Made by a program: the position numbers and the translations under genes | Shown here: positions 1-11,621 of the stretch, piece after piece | Layout: every line of letters begins with the position of its first letter | Numbering within the stretch: the stretch's first letter is position 1 | Notes under the pieces: generated by a model | Told to the model about the DNA's origin: nothing | The model's input: only the letters and a program-made list of their open reading frames with translations | The model's database searches: none | Assembly (NCBI RefSeq): GCF_016808335.1 | Contig: NC_053153.1 | Coordinates: forward strand, 23,546,090-23,610,089 | DNA length: 64,000 nucleotides | DNA from: Panicum virgatum | Lineage: Eukaryota > Streptophyta > Magnoliopsida > Poales > Poaceae | Reading direction: 5' to 3'

Positions 1-854
1 GCCAATAGCAGCGCCGGGCAGCGGCGTCTAGGGATGACTCGAGTGCACCGCAAGCGGCTACGCGCGAAGGCGGGGGACGCCATGGAACTCGCTAGCGGCG
101 CGGCTGCTACAGGCGCTGCGACAGCCAAGCGCACAGGCGGCGAGGCTCCGGCGGGCATGGCGAGCAAGCAAGCATAGGCATTGAGGCAACGGCTGGCGCG
201 ACAAGCAGCTTTGTGTGCCAGTGGCACAACAACAATAGGATCGGCGAGGAGCCCGGTCTGCATGTGTGATCCGGTTGGAGGGGGTGGCAGTCGACACACC
301 TATGCGGCTGCGACACGTAGCCGACGCGCCGACGCCCCTCTGGAAGGGCTTCTACTGGACGTCAGGGCAACGGTGGCGGTGGCGAGCTAGGGTTCCGGCA
401 TCCTGGCTCGACGATTGTGCTGGGGGTAACTTGGGTGAAAGCCTCAACGATGGTGACGCATGTGGGCGCTGTTTTCCTGTTGAGGGTGTCGTATTCCCCA
501 GCACGCCTTCCATGGGTGAAACCTAGTCCATTTGAGTGGCGGCGGCGGTATTCGCGTTGTTCCCTTCATGAAAGCATCGCTATTGGAACTCATCTCGGTC
601 ATGACATCGCTTCCAATGGATTTTCTACGCTTCTCCGCACCCGATCGATGTGAGGAGGCGGGGCTTCCTATATGAAGTCAGAGCTGCTGTGTAGGGGGCG
701 TGGCTCGGTAACGATAACACAAGGCGAACCCCTCCTTCTTCGGCGTCCGTTTTTTCACTTGGGAAGTTCGACACACTGGGGGCGGGCGTGACTGCGTGGG
801 TTTCTGGCAGGAAGTCGGAGTTGTTGTTCCTTGAGCTTAGCAACGATGACCTGT
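1..854 (+). mobile_element. LINE-a, 3' untranslated part (left piece)
   Basis: No convincing protein is visible; short ORFs in this GC-rich stretch look accidental. From about 640 on, the sequence matches the 3' UTR of LINE-c (14.8-15.25 kb): both carry repeats of a 'gtcagagctgctg ... ggcaacgatgac' motif, here starting near 676 and 812. The same sequence resumes at 2113 after a solo LTR and at 3160 after a Helitron, so this is one LINE 3' end in three pieces. Assignment of 1-640 to the LINE is inferred only from position. Confidence 0.5.
850..854. repeat. Target-site duplication CCTGT of the solo LTR (left copy)
   Basis: CCTGT at 850-854 is repeated exactly at 2113-2117, flanking the LTR-like block 855-2112. 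A 5-bp duplication is what an LTR-retrotransposon integrase leaves. Confidence 0.8.
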
Positions 855-2112
855 TGAGAGGATCTGAAGATGCCTAGAGAGGGAGTGAATAGGCTTAGTC
901 TGAAATATTAAACACTTAAAATCTGATCAGTAGCAGGAGACCCGAATACTCCGGGTTTGAGTCCGGATACTCCAGACTGTCCGGACTATCCGGGTGAAAA
1001 CCCGGACTCTTCGGGTCAAGGTGCAACGTGCTAAAATCTTAATAAATGTGTGTGAAATTTAGATCGAGTAAATTTGAAGTTACCAGGAGATGCTTCTAGG
1101 ACTATTCAACCAGATACACTTGACAGAAAACTTGTATATGAGTAGATCGAGCTCAAACCTTAACAAATGTGTCTCACAAGCAAATATCAAGTAAAAACAA
1201 GTAAAGTAACAACAAGAGACAAAGAATTTGTTTCCCGAACTTCACACCCAAGAGTTCAAGAGACGGTGCTCAAGAACCCCTATACTTCTCACCCAAAGGC
1301 GAGACCAACGCTCAAGCCCGAGGTCACCTACTATGGATTCCTCGGAGAGGAATGAAGCTTACAAACTTCCCGTGGAGCTCACAAAATAGTTTGAGCACTC
1401 ACAAGCACGCCTAGCCGTCTAGGAGCTCAAAGCTCCAAGAGTAGAAGACTTGAAACCGCCGGCTTGACGAAGAAGTAGTGCTCAAGGGTTGGAATGGATG
1501 CTCACCAGCTCAAATCACTTCTCTTGCAAGTCTCTCACTTGAATCTCTCAAGAAATCACTCAAGAATCAAAGGGGAGGGAGTGAGAGAGCCTTCTCTAGG
1601 GTTTGGCCTGTTCGGTTTCGAAATGAAGCAAGAGAGAGTGAAAGTGAAGGGGTATGGGGGTATATATATACTCTAACAGAAAACTAGTCATTGCTCAAGG
1701 GTTACCCGGATACTCCGGGCCTGGTGCCCGAACTCTCCGGGCTGAAACCCGGATACTCCGGGTTCAGCAGCATGCCTCACTCAAGATTGTTTCTTTTGTG
1801 GAATTTTGAGTGGTTTTTTGTCTCTCGTTGGTTTTGTTTGTGTCCCTTGAGTACTAGAAACCTGTCACAACTTTTAGATCGAAGTCCCCCTTGATAGTAC
1901 GGCATTCCTAAACTCAATTATAAATCAAAAATCTAATGCTTGAGATCATATCCAACTCCACTTTTCATTTCTTTTTTTGAGGAGCGTACTTCAACATTTT
2001 TATTCGCTTATCCAACTGTAGCTCCTGCACACATACTTAGATAACAACAATAAAACGTACATGGTTTTGTCGTCAAACACCAAAACCCACTTAGGGGCCT
2101 AGATATCTTTCA
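855..2112 (-). mobile_element. Solo LTR of a Copia-like (SIRE-type) retrotransposon
   Basis: On the minus strand the block starts TGAAAGATATCTAGG and ends GATCCTCTCA, the near-palindromic TGAAAG...TCTCA termini of a known grass Copia LTR type. It is flanked by perfect 5-bp duplications (CCTGT). There is no internal region or second LTR, so it is a solo LTR left by LTR-LTR recombination. Inside are two clusters of CCGGATACTCCGGG-like short repeats (about 940-1015 and 1705-1765). The ORFs within are not coding. Family name is from recognition of the ends; boundaries are from the sequence. Confidence 0.8.
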
Positions 2113-2297
2113 CCTGTCGTGACCTCTTGCTTTATACCCTCTTGTTTTGGCATCGCTAGTCGTCGGGGTCAGCCATGGGGAGTCGGAGCTGCTGGCTGCA
2201 ACCCTGCTCGGCAATGATGACCAAGGGTTGTTGTGTGCTCTACTGCGTTGCGTGGGTGGGTTAACCTTCGGGGTGCTCGGTTTGGATTTTCTGCCGA
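2113..2297 (+). mobile_element. LINE-a, 3' untranslated part (middle piece)
   Basis: Continues LINE-a after the solo LTR. It includes a third copy of the 'gtcggagctgctg ... ggcaatgatgac' motif (about 2175-2222). It ends at an A directly before the Helitron TC terminus; the LINE resumes at 3160. Confidence 0.6.
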
Positions 2298-3159
2298 TCT
2301 ATTATCTTATTATTTGGCCAACAAACATAGTCTCCACGTTTGATCTTAAGGCCTAGAAATTCCCACGTTAATCGGAGAAAATAAGAAAAATTAAAATTAC
2401 CCACCACTGCCATTACAAAAAAAATTAGCCTAAAATACACATACACATGTTTATAAATTACCCACCAGTGCCATTAAAATATATTTCTATTTATAAATAT
2501 AAATCTATTCATCATTTTGCATATCAAACTACATATCATGCATACATATAGAATACTAGCTACACAAATAATTAACATATTTTACCACACGTGTATTCTA
2601 TTATATTACCAATATTTCAAATGCACCTTCACGACTATTATTATTAGTCAAAATAAATAAGATAATTCTAGACTTTGCACTATATTAGACTACCACCTGG
2701 CCTACAATGATCATGATAAGAGGGTGGCCAAAGTTGGTCGTGGAGGCATGGCACCATGCAACAGACAACATAATTAAACATAGTAGCAACATACGACTAA
2801 GAGGATCATAAAGTAGAGAAGCTAGTAAAAGAACAACTGGGTCAGTTGAACTGAGCAGTGGGCGGCATTACTGCAAGGATTGGCAGATAAGAACATGTTA
2901 CTACTACTACAGCGAATGATAGTATAGGTAGTCGTGACAGGATTAGAGCTGTGCGCTTGTCATGCAGCTACATCATTAACAAAGAACGATGTAGGCAAAA
3001 TAGGCACCACTGCACTAGCAGCAGAGAAGCACTCTTAATTACTAAAGCAAGTAGCATGGATGAGAAAGATTTAATTTTATGAATAATAGTTAGATAAAAA
3101 TACAAGATATACTTAGAATATCAATACTAGCCGCGTAAATGCGCGGGTCACCTCACTAG
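2298..3159 (+). mobile_element. Non-autonomous Helitron
   Basis: The right end has the Helitron 3' signature: a hairpin CCGCG-taaatg-CGCGG (3131-3145), a short spacer, then CTAG (3156-3159) followed by host T (3160). The left end candidate is TCTATTATC at 2298, preceded by host A (2297), fitting insertion between A and T without target duplication. The interior is AT-rich and encodes no Rep/helicase. Removing 2298-3159 joins LINE-a 3'-UTR sequence resembling LINE-c 3' end, which supports both boundaries. The 3' end is firm; the 5' end is less certain. Confidence 0.7.
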
Positions 3160-3215
3160 TTCTTCTTAATTAACCGTGCTTTGTACGGTTTTCAGGCCCA
3201 GTTTTCCTTATAAAT
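3160..3215 (+). mobile_element. LINE-a, terminal piece
   Basis: The sequence 'tcttcttaattaaccgtgc' resembles the 'ttcgtcttaattgagcggc' end of LINE-c near 15210 and lies immediately after the Helitron. No clear poly(A) tail is left. Confidence 0.4.
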
Positions 3216-4282
3216 ATATTCAATTCTATTCTTTTTATGTGAACTGTAGGAGCTCCCTATCCTTTTCAAAGGAAGGTTCTTCGAAGAAAAGAATATTCTA
3301 GTGCCTTGCTATTTTCTGGCGATTTAGAATGTCGATGAAGCAAGCGCCCAACTACACACGAAAAGCCGTGAGAAAATTCATGTAAAATGCAGAGCGTGCA
3401 GGGAGTACAATATAACGTTGATACAAATTTAGAATTTCATTTAAATCAGCTAATAAAGCCAAACATATATAAATGTCTTTTTCTAGATAAGCACATATTT
3501 AAAACTACAGAAAGTTGTACTCTCATACTGATAGAAGAGTGAATATAAGTCCTTTAGGACATTGACAATAGCGAGAGTTTTTACCAACATTTTTTATTAG
3601 AATATGGTATTTAAAACAAAGGTAATTAAATATATTTTTAGAATATAATTCGTGTGAATATAGTAACATCTATCTCATATTATCAATCTATGTACCTTTT
3701 TGTATATTGATAGTAAAAAAGTTGGTCATCCCAACTTATATGTTAAATCAGATGGAAGTATCAGAATTTTGACCATCAGTTACTGAGATTGATTGAACAT
3801 TAAAAACCGTATGGGTAGATTTGTCTCAAAATAAGTTTTTACAATCATACCATTTTGCTATGATTTGCCGATGTTTCATAGAAGAAATTAGAGGAAACGT
3901 TTTGTTCCGAGGATCACGTTCCAAAATATGACTCCTTTTACAACTCTTGAGAGTTGGGAGTATTCGAATGGCAAAGCCGTAGCTGTAAGGTAATTTAAGT
4001 CAAATGAATAGTCTACTCCATAAAGTCCAAAGTTATTTGGTTGCCTGTGCATCAGAATCCTAAGGCAAATTGCTTCACACACTTCTGTAGCTTGTGACTT
4101 TCTAACAGCGTTGCGTTGAGTCTATTGTGGAATCAACTAATGGCTCAATGTTTTCGAGAGAGAAACAAGAGGCAACGCCTCTACTGTGCTACTGTGCTAA
4201 AATATATGAAAAAAGAGAGTATAAATCAGCTCTAACTCTCAAGAGCTACTGTGATATATTTTAACCCTATTGTGCTAAAATA
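3216..4282. other. AT-rich intergenic stretch, nothing recognised
   Basis: No ORF with recognisable protein content, no terminal inverted repeats and no RNA gene was seen. It is unique-looking AT-rich sequence between LINE-a and the SINE. Confidence 0.5.
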
Positions 4283-4299
4283 TATTTGAGAGAAACTAA

Positions 4300-4479
4300 C
4301 ATAGAGGTCACAGGGTATAATCAGCCTCTTATCACCCCAAAGAACGTCGTATGGTGACCAAGATTTAAATCCCGGCCGGTTCGTCCGCACTCTATCAGAG
4401 ACGTGGCCCGCAGGATTCGAATTCTGGTTGCCAATCTCGCACCCACACGGGCTGACCAACCGAGCTGAGCCCCGCTCCC
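4300..4479 (-). mobile_element. SINE (tRNA-derived, Au-like)
   Basis: Read on the minus strand, the element begins 'ggagcggggctcagctcggttgg' (tRNA-like A-box region) and has a B-box-like 'aattcgaatcc' about 45 nt further on, as in tRNA-derived grass SINEs. It is flanked by a 17-bp duplication with one mismatch: TATTTGAGAGAAACTAA at 4283-4299 and TATTTGAGATAAACTAA at 4480-4496. The length (180 bp), pol III boxes and long TSD together support a SINE. The exact family is inferred. Confidence 0.75.
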
Positions 4480-4794
4480 TATTTGAGATAAACTAATGGT
4501 TCAATTGCTCGCTCCTGATGCGGACCCATCGTCTAAATTAGCTCTAGCACAACATCCGACTTTGCCTCCTTGATTCTTCAACTTTACCAACATCAAAGGG
4601 TCTTCTTAGGGTGATACATGAACTCTCCGTCACAATGTTCAAGCAGGTAAATCAGCTTACCATCAGGCCGGCCTGGTAGAGCACAATATTACAATGTTGA
4701 ACTTGTTTTAGATGTTAAGGTCAACGCCCATGAGCACGTCCGAGTTGTACTGAGGCTGTACTCAAAAGTTCGTTGCTTGAATGAATTTTCAGAA

Positions 4795-6206
4795 AAGGTA
4801 TCCATCGCACAGGAGAGCTGTATATCATTACATTAAGAAGAAAAAAAAAATTAAATTTGTGGCCAGCAGAGGCGCACACACACTTCATATAGACACTTAA
4901 ATTATACGGCACTATGAAACAACCGGGGAAAGACTAGGAGCACTAGGAACCTAACTAGAGGTGGTGCTTCAACTAGAAGGCCAACCTTCCGAGAGAATGT
5001 CTGAGAGCAGCTGGTTTAGGTTTCTCTCAGTCTTGTTGAAAACCCACGTGCGCTCTTTTCAAATCGACCAAGAAACCAGCATCACAGCAGAGTCGAGTCC
5101 CATCTTTTGATCCTTCGGCAAGCTTTGTCTTAGGAGGAGCCACCACTCCAAGATGCTAAACCCGGCAGAAGAGGGAGGATTTGGATATGCCAACACAGTA
5201 AGCACGGCATGCCAGACCTGTTGAGTGAAACTGCATGTGCTAAGCAAGTGATCCGCTGTTTATACCTCTTGATCGCACAACAGGCACGTCACATTTGTTG
5301 TTAATCCCCTACGCTGCCTCCTATCCACCATCCAGATGCGTCGCCAGCCAGCTAACCACATGAAGAACTTGACTTTCAGTGGCGCCCACGCTTTCCAAAT
5401 CGGCTTTGCTCCCTCAAACCGTGTTGTTCCTAGGAAGAAAGCTTGGTAAAGCTGAACGAGCCGAAAAAGTGGGATCAGGAGTCCATTTCCACTTCAGGGC
5501 ATCTTCAACACCTAGCTCAATTCAACATTTTCTGTGACTTGCCAGAGAATTAAGTACTTAGAGATAGCATGGACCTTGAGCGTGCCAGAGATGTCCTGGA
5601 TCCAGCATTTCTCTGTTAAGGCATCAGCAACAGTCCTCGAGTTCTGAGCTTCTTGGTCTGATGAGCTTGCAGAGGTGTGGTGCAATCAAGCTTGGTGAGT
5701 TCTTTCCCAGCCAAAGATCGGACCAAAAAAATGCCAGGTTCTCATCTCCCAGCTCTATGTCGATCACTCGATTGAGGCTTTGAAAATTGCTTGGACAACT
5801 GCATCCTTGCCAAAATCCAGCTCCAGATTCTTCCACGGCCTGTTAGCATCGATGTGCTTGAGCCAAAGCCACCTTAAGCGCAGTGCATAAGCTGCGGTGC
5901 GAAGATCAACCACTCCCAAACCTCCAAGGTCCGTTGGCAAGCAGACGATCGGCCAGGCTACCAGGCACTGGCCACCGTTGGCTTTCTCCTTGCCCGCCCA
6001 GAGAAAACCCTTCCTCCTCTTATCTATTTCTTGGATTACCCAATCTAGCACCTCGAGGGAGATCAGAGTGTGGACACAAAGCGGCCGATATGGTGACTTT
6101 CACCAAAGTTAAGCGGCCTGCTTTGTTCAGCAAAGGTGCTTTCCAGGTCAGGATGTAGGCAGCAACCCGATCAACCAGTGGTTGTAAGTGGGATTTGTGC
6201 AGCCGT
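4795..6206 (-). mobile_element. LINE-b (L1-type), 3' half of ORF2 and 3' UTR, decayed
   Basis: Minus-strand frames at 6170-5764 encode the post-RT L1 ORF2 region ('RRLHKSHLQPLVDRVAAYI' and 'RRKGFLWAGKEKANGGQCLV'). At 5300-5059 they encode a zf-RVT domain (CLLCDQ...ADHLLSTC, then a WSI*KER version of the usual WLIWKERN). Internal stops and frameshifts show it is dead. The 3' end is placed near 4795, after a 'cagctctcctg' motif typical of LINE tails. The rest of ORF2 lies at 11815-13280, on the other side of MULE-1. Confidence 0.75.
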
Positions 6207-6215
6207 CTCACGGTG
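6207..6215. repeat. MULE-1 9-bp target-site duplication (left copy)
   Basis: CTCACGGTG directly precedes the MULE-1 terminus. The right copy is split by a hAT MITE: CTCACGG at 11615-11621 next to the TIR, and an intact CTCACGGTG at 11806-11814 beyond the MITE. Confidence 0.85.
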
Positions 6216-6350
6216 GGCACCGTATCCTATGGAAACCAAAGTTTCTGTGCAAACTTTGGAAACTCCCATGTAGACCACAGGATCCCCATCCGAGGGCAGC
6301 GGACAGATCTGAGAAATTTTTGCATTTAGGCGCCCCCACCTCCCCCACCG
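6216..6350. repeat. MULE-1 left terminal inverted repeat
   Basis: Matches the reverse complement of 11480-11614 with scattered mismatches. Shared blocks include the first 24 bp, 'caaactttggaaactcc', 'catccgagggcagcggacag' and 'gcatttaggcgccc'. It probably holds the transposase promoter. Confidence 0.85.
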
Positions 6351-6775
6351 TTCCCTGCTGTTTTTGCACATCCCCCCCTCCGCCCGTCCGTTTGCCTCCG
6401 TCCGTTACCCCTCCGTCACACGGATCCACGCGACGGGAGTCGGACTCCCAGGCGTCATTCCGAGATCATCCCTTCGGTCGCCGCCACCGGACTCGAACTG
6501 GGTCGCCGCAGCCTCCCTTGAGGCGCCGCCGCCCTCAGGTCGCCGCCACCGGATTCGACTGCGCCGCCCTGGGGTCGCACGTCCTCGAGTTCCTGCGGTA
6601 CCTCGACAAGTTCGAAGCTCGGTTCCTGGGCACGTACGTCCGCGCGAGCCCTAGGTACGCACGGGTCGCCGCCGCCCGTGGCTGAAGGGCACCGGAACGG
6701 ATCGCCGCCGCCCGCCGCAGCGGGGCCACCTCGCCCACGTCCATTCTCGCACGGCCCGTGGTCTTGCAATCGGCC

Positions 6776-9541
6776 ATGGAACCGCCGGCCGCCGACAACG
6801 CGATGGAGTTGGGAGCTACGTCTTCGGGAGAAGGCGCCAACTCCAACAGCCTCGTCGCCGCCCAACAGACATGGAGCCATCCACCTAACAGCACTGCTCT
6901 CGACGCTCCCATCATTCAAAGCCGCCCGTCCGCCATGGAGCTCCTCGCCGCCATGGAGCGGCCGTCCGCCATGGAGCCGGCGGCCGGCAGCCACGTGAAC
7001 TTCAGCGTTGGTAGTGGCAGCCATTCATGCCGGCATTATTTTTTTGTTCAAAATTAATCTGATAATTGCTAACGTGCATGCATGCCTACAGTGGATGATC
7101 ATGATGGCATCAACGTCGACGCCGGAGTTGAAGCCCACCCTGACCGTCCAAGCACACCACAACACTTGAGTACAGCAGTAAGTTCCTCTACTGTTCTCTT
7201 CATGGCATCGAGTGATTTTATTATGAGTTCATACAATTTATCACTTCCGTAGGTCTCTTGTACAAGTGACAGAAGCAACAGAAATCCCAAAGAACATTTG
7301 AAGCCAAAACTTGGAATGATATTTGATACACTCAAAGATGTGGAGGAATTCTACAAGTTGTATGCACATGAAGTTGGTTTCTCAGTTCGTGTTGGTCAGC
7401 ACAAGAAGGGAAATGAGGAAATATTAATCAAGAGGTATTATTGTTCAAGGGAAGGGTATAGAAAGGAGAACGTACCAAATGCAAGTGATGAATCTGGGAA
7501 AAAAAGGAAGACACACAATGTGATGGAAACCAGATGTGGATGTCAGGCACATATTGTTGTCAAGCTTAGCAGTGACAAGAAGTATAGAATTATTTCAATG
7601 GTTGAGGAGCACAGCCATGGGTTTGTGTCGCCAGATAAAAGGCATTTGCTAAGATCCAACCGGAGAGTCAGTGAGAGGGCTAAGAGTACGTTGTTCAATT
7701 GTCATAAGGCTAGCATTGGCACCTCATAGGCATATCGACTTCTCCATGTTAGTGAGGGTGGGTTTGAGAATGTCGGGTGCACAAAGAGGGATTTACAAAA
7801 CTATTATCGTGACCTCCGAATCAAAATCAAGGATGCAGATGCACAAATGTTTGTGGCACAACTTGAGTGAAAGAAGGAAGTAAATCCTGCCTTCTTTTAT
7901 GAGTTTATGGTGGATGATGAAGGACGACTTGTTCGTGTATTTTGGGCAGATGCTATATGCAGGAAAAACTATAGTGTTTTTGGGGATATGGTTTTGGTAG
8001 ATGCGACATATACCACCAACCACTATAACATGAAATTTGTGCCATTTACTGGAGTCAACCATCACTTGCAAAGTGTTTTCCTTGGGGCCGCATTCTTAGC
8101 AGATGAAAAGATTGAGTCATATGTATGGTTGTTTGAGACCTTTCTTAAGGCTATGGGCGGAGTAGCACCTCATCTAATCACAACAGATGAAGATGTGAGC
8201 ATGAAGGCTGCTATTGCTCAGATTCTACCATATACAGCTCATAGACTTTGTATGTGGCATATCATGGAAAAGGTACCTGAGAAGGTCGGGCCCTCTTTAA
8301 GAGAAAATGAAGGGTTTTGGGAAAGACTAAACAAGTGTGTTTGGGGGTCCGAGAATTCAGATGAATTTGTGTCACAATGGAATTCTATCATGACAGATTA
8401 TGGATTAATGGAAAATGATTAGTTTTCCTCTAGGTTTAACATTCGCGAATCATGGATTCCGGTATACTTTTTGGACATACCTCTAGCAGGAATGCTTAGG
8501 ACAACATCACGATCGGAGAGTGCAAATTCCTTTTTTAACCGTTTCATTCATAGGAAGTTGAGCTTTGTTGAGTTCTGGCTAAGGTTTGACACAGCTTTGG
8601 AGTGCCAGCGCCTAGAGGAGTTGAAAGCTGACAATGTAAGTCTTCACACCACTCCTAAAATGATGACACCATGGCCCATGGAGAAGCAATGTAGTGTGAT
8701 ATATACACATGAAGTCTTTAGTAAATTTCAGGAACAAATCGTAGTTGCAAGAGACCATTGCATTGTTCAAGGTATTGAAGAGTGTGAAGATATAAAATAT
8801 TTCACCATCAGTAGCCTATCTGGAAAAGAGCGAGTTGTTCAGATGAACAAGACAAACATGTTCGGTAGGTGCTCCTGTAAATTATATGAGTTCTATGGCA
8901 TCCCGTGTCGGCATATCATACAAGTGCTTCGCGCCGAGAAGCAAAATGAGGTACCATCGAGTTATATTTTGAAGAGATGTGAGACAAGATGTAAAAAGGT
9001 GTGTATTGTATTTTTTTTCCTTTGGCTGTTTTGTTTCCTTCTGTACAGCCCCTTTTATATTTTATACTATCAGTCTTAATGACCTCTTCAATTTTACAGG
9101 GAACTATTCTATGATCATGAAGGTAACCTACTGGATGAAAAGCCAAAGGATCCTAGGGAGGTGGCAATGTGGAAAAAGATTTCAGAATCGCGCAACAAGT
9201 TTGAAGACCTTATCCAAATGGCCAAGAACTCTGAACAAGGGATGGACTTTTTATATTCGAGTTTATCGAACCTAGTAGAACCTCTCCAGAAGATCACGCC
9301 TGCTACGAGAGTTGATAAACATGATGAATATGAATCTTTCCTGGGTAATAGAATTCCAACTGAAGTCGATATACATCCACCAAACGATATCAGGTCGAAA
9401 GGGAGATCCAAAAGAATTAGGAAGAGCAAGGAGCCTAAGACCGGAAGTGGAAGTAAGGGTAAGAAGAAGCGCAAGTGTAGGAAATGTAAGCAAGTAGCTG
9501 ATCATGATGCACGCAATTGCCCAAACAATGTGGTTGGCTGA
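6776..9541 (+). pseudogene. MULE transposase, FHY3/FAR1 type (FAR1-MULE-SWIM), lightly broken
   Basis: The domains appear in order: a GC-rich N-terminus with repeated 'gccatggag' (6776-6998); a FAR1 DNA-binding domain (about 7320-7640: F-x-S-V-R...C-S-R-E-G...RCGCQAHI); a MULE DDE domain (7907-8560) with Asp in VLVDATY, Asp in LITTDED and Glu in SESANSFF; a SWIM zinc finger (about 8865-8930, CSCKLYEFYGIPCRHI); and a C-terminal zinc knuckle CRKCKQVADHDARNC (about 9475-9525). Introns are likely near 7000-7090, 7171-7253 and 9001-9099. Only three in-frame stops break the 7298-9000 exon (7727-7729, about 7868 and 8420-8422), with no frameshift between them. It would have excised and inserted MULE DNA in the nucleus. 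The start ATG at 6776 is a guess. Confidence 0.85.
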
Positions 9542-9980
9542 TTTTTCAGTTTCCTGTAACCTTATTGGTGGTAGGTGGATGGTTTGCCTTTCTTTTATGT
9601 GTTGCTGGGCTCTTTTTTTCTTCTTCTGTTAAGCAATATATTGTTTGCCGAATGTTTTTAAACATTCATTATGACCCTTATCACTGTACTGTTAGACATC
9701 GATATACAGTTGTTCTTTTACTATTGTTCATATAGTTTGGTTTGTACTGTGTCTTTTGACATGACAGGACAAAATACAAATTCTGTTAGCCAATTAGCAT
9801 TCTATTATATTGTCTCCCCCCTCATGATGAGACTAATGCAGAATGTTTTCGCCTGTATAAAACTCTCACAACATGCAAGAATCTAGTTTGCACTTGAGTC
9901 AATCTCATTATCAAATGACAGTACACAATTCCATTACATATTTTCAGATGATATAGTACAATTCAATCTAAATCATTTCA

Positions 9981-10431
9981 AATGGCATAACACAATTCAA
10001 TCTCATCAATTCTTTTTGGTACAAATGGACTGAACACAAAACTTGGACTTGAAATTCTTCCATGGGAACGTCTGGCTGGTAGGTTGAAGTCATCCCACTG
10101 CGGGTCGACGGTTTTGGAGAAATATTGTTCGACTGCCTCATCATGCACTTGTTCCATCCTTGGAGGTATCCACTGCAATATGAAATTATCTGAACCTTTG
10201 GATTCCAAAGTTTATCTAACAGTATAGCCCCGCAGCCCTGCAACAGGAATTAGAAATTCAGAATATAGAACTTGCACGCAAATAAACATCTTCAATGACC
10301 ATGAAAGTGTTCAGGTTGTTGACATTGACCTCAAAGAAGTCTCTGCTCAAGTCACCACGCATGACATGGAAAACCATTCTATATTCTCGACGCAAGCACT
10401 CCCCAACAGTTTTGTGTCCTCCCTTCTCTTA
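9981..10431 (-). CDS. Possible second (antisense) MULE-1 gene, unknown function
   Basis: Two protein-like minus-strand blocks lie downstream of the transposase. One (about 10431-10270) reads GHKTVGECLRREYRMVFHV and DLSRDFFEVNVNNLNTFMVI. The other (about 10173-9981) starts after an 'attgcag' acceptor and reads WIPPRMEQVHDEAVEQYFS, ending ELCYAI-stop. They could be exons of a small gene convergent with the transposase, by analogy with the second gene of some Mutator elements. I recognise no domain. Composition and a plausible acceptor are the only support. Confidence 0.3.
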
Positions 10432-10559
10432 TCTGAAATCAGAGATACAGAACAAGCCATGAAACAATATGGTTTTAAAGATGTCAGGTAGTTTCTGAGG
10501 GACAATGATTTCAGAGAGAGTTTCAGACTACTAGCAAAGTTTCTGACATAATATAATAG

Positions 10560-11480
10560 TTTCAGACTACTAGCAGAGTTTCAGACTACAGGGGTGCGGC
10601 GACCTAGGCGATGAGGGGGGCGGCCACCCGAGGGAGGAGTAGCTCCGGGCCACTGCTTCCATATCTTGGAGGACTTGTGAACCTCCAGTACCTGTATGAA
10701 TTGCTTAAAAAGCAGCAACGAACTGCAATGATCAGTGATTACATTCAGAATGACATTTTTCTGAATCTTTACATGTCCATGTTTGCAGTGAGTTGTATGG
10801 CAATAGCCTGATCATCAGAACTAAGAGATACTTTGTATAGTGTGCGTTTCTGTCAGCTCAATTGGAAATCCATCTAAGAAATCAATTGTCAGCTCTGCAG
10901 ATTAGACAAAATATTGGTTCTACCAGAAGTCACATTTATTTCCATAAAGGATCAATGGTTGATTAGTACTGAACATATTGGTTCTGAACACATTTGTACA
11001 TCCCAAAAAGAAGAATTGAGCAAAGCAAAACCATTTGAATCATTTGACCTCAAGTCTGAATCAGGGGCACATCAGAATCGAACTACACAGCAGAGAGGTT
11101 CTGGGGCACAACAGAGAGCGGGCAGTGCCAAATCACGGCCGGGGGGCGCCAGGGCCATGGCCTCGCGGACGGCCCCGTCCTCCATGGCGGACGCCTGGTC
11201 CATGGCAGCGGCGCTGTAGTGGAATCGGAGGGCGGCGGCACTGTAGGGCTTCAGAGGGCGGCGCCGCTGATGGAGATGGAGACCGGCGGCGCTGGTGTTG
11301 CTGCTGGAGGCCGGCATCGACGGGGGTGTGGGGGGAGGACCTCCTGGGCATCGATGGGGGACGACGGGGGCGAGAAGCAAACGGACGTGACGAATGGAGG
11401 GGATGACGGACGGAACGGAGGGGCTGACGGCGCCGTGGGGGTAGCTGATGGAGGGATGTTTTTGCAAAATTCGCAGGCCA
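10560..11480. other. MULE-1 right interior, non-coding
   Basis: A GC-rich stretch from about 11100 mirrors the GC-rich left subterminal region (extended TIR similarity). ORFs on both strands overlap here and none resembles a protein. Confidence 0.5.
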
Positions 11481-11614
11481 GGTGGGGTGAGGGCGGGCGC
11501 CTAAATGCAAATTGTTCCCAGATCTGTCCGCTGCCCTCGGATGGGAATCCAATGGTCTTCATTGGAGTTTCCAAAGTTTGTACAGGAACCTTGGTTTCCA
11601 TAGGATACGGTGCC
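11480..11614. repeat. MULE-1 right terminal inverted repeat
   Basis: Reverse complement of 6216-6350 with scattered mismatches. It ends GGATACGGTGCC at 11614. Confidence 0.85.
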
Positions 11615-11621
11615 CTCACGG

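Larger units (their letters stand above)
6216..11614 (+). mobile_element. MULE-1: Mutator-like element with FAR1-type transposase
   Basis: A 5.4-kb element bounded by long terminal inverted repeats starting GGCACCGTATCCTATGG (6216) and ending in its reverse complement (11614). The similarity runs inward at least 130 bp (to about 6350 and 11480) and more weakly beyond. It is flanked by a 9-bp duplication. It carries a spliced FAR1/MULE transposase gene (+) and a possible second antisense gene. It sits inside LINE-b ORF2: the duplicated 9 bp encodes part of an L-T-V-R-R-L motif that reads through correctly when the element is left out. Confidence 0.92.

Noticed and set aside
6188..7057. Plus- and minus-strand ORFs at the MULE-1 left end as separate genes
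   Set aside because: They cover the GC-rich TIR and the transposase 5' region; only the part from about 6776 may be transposase N-terminus.
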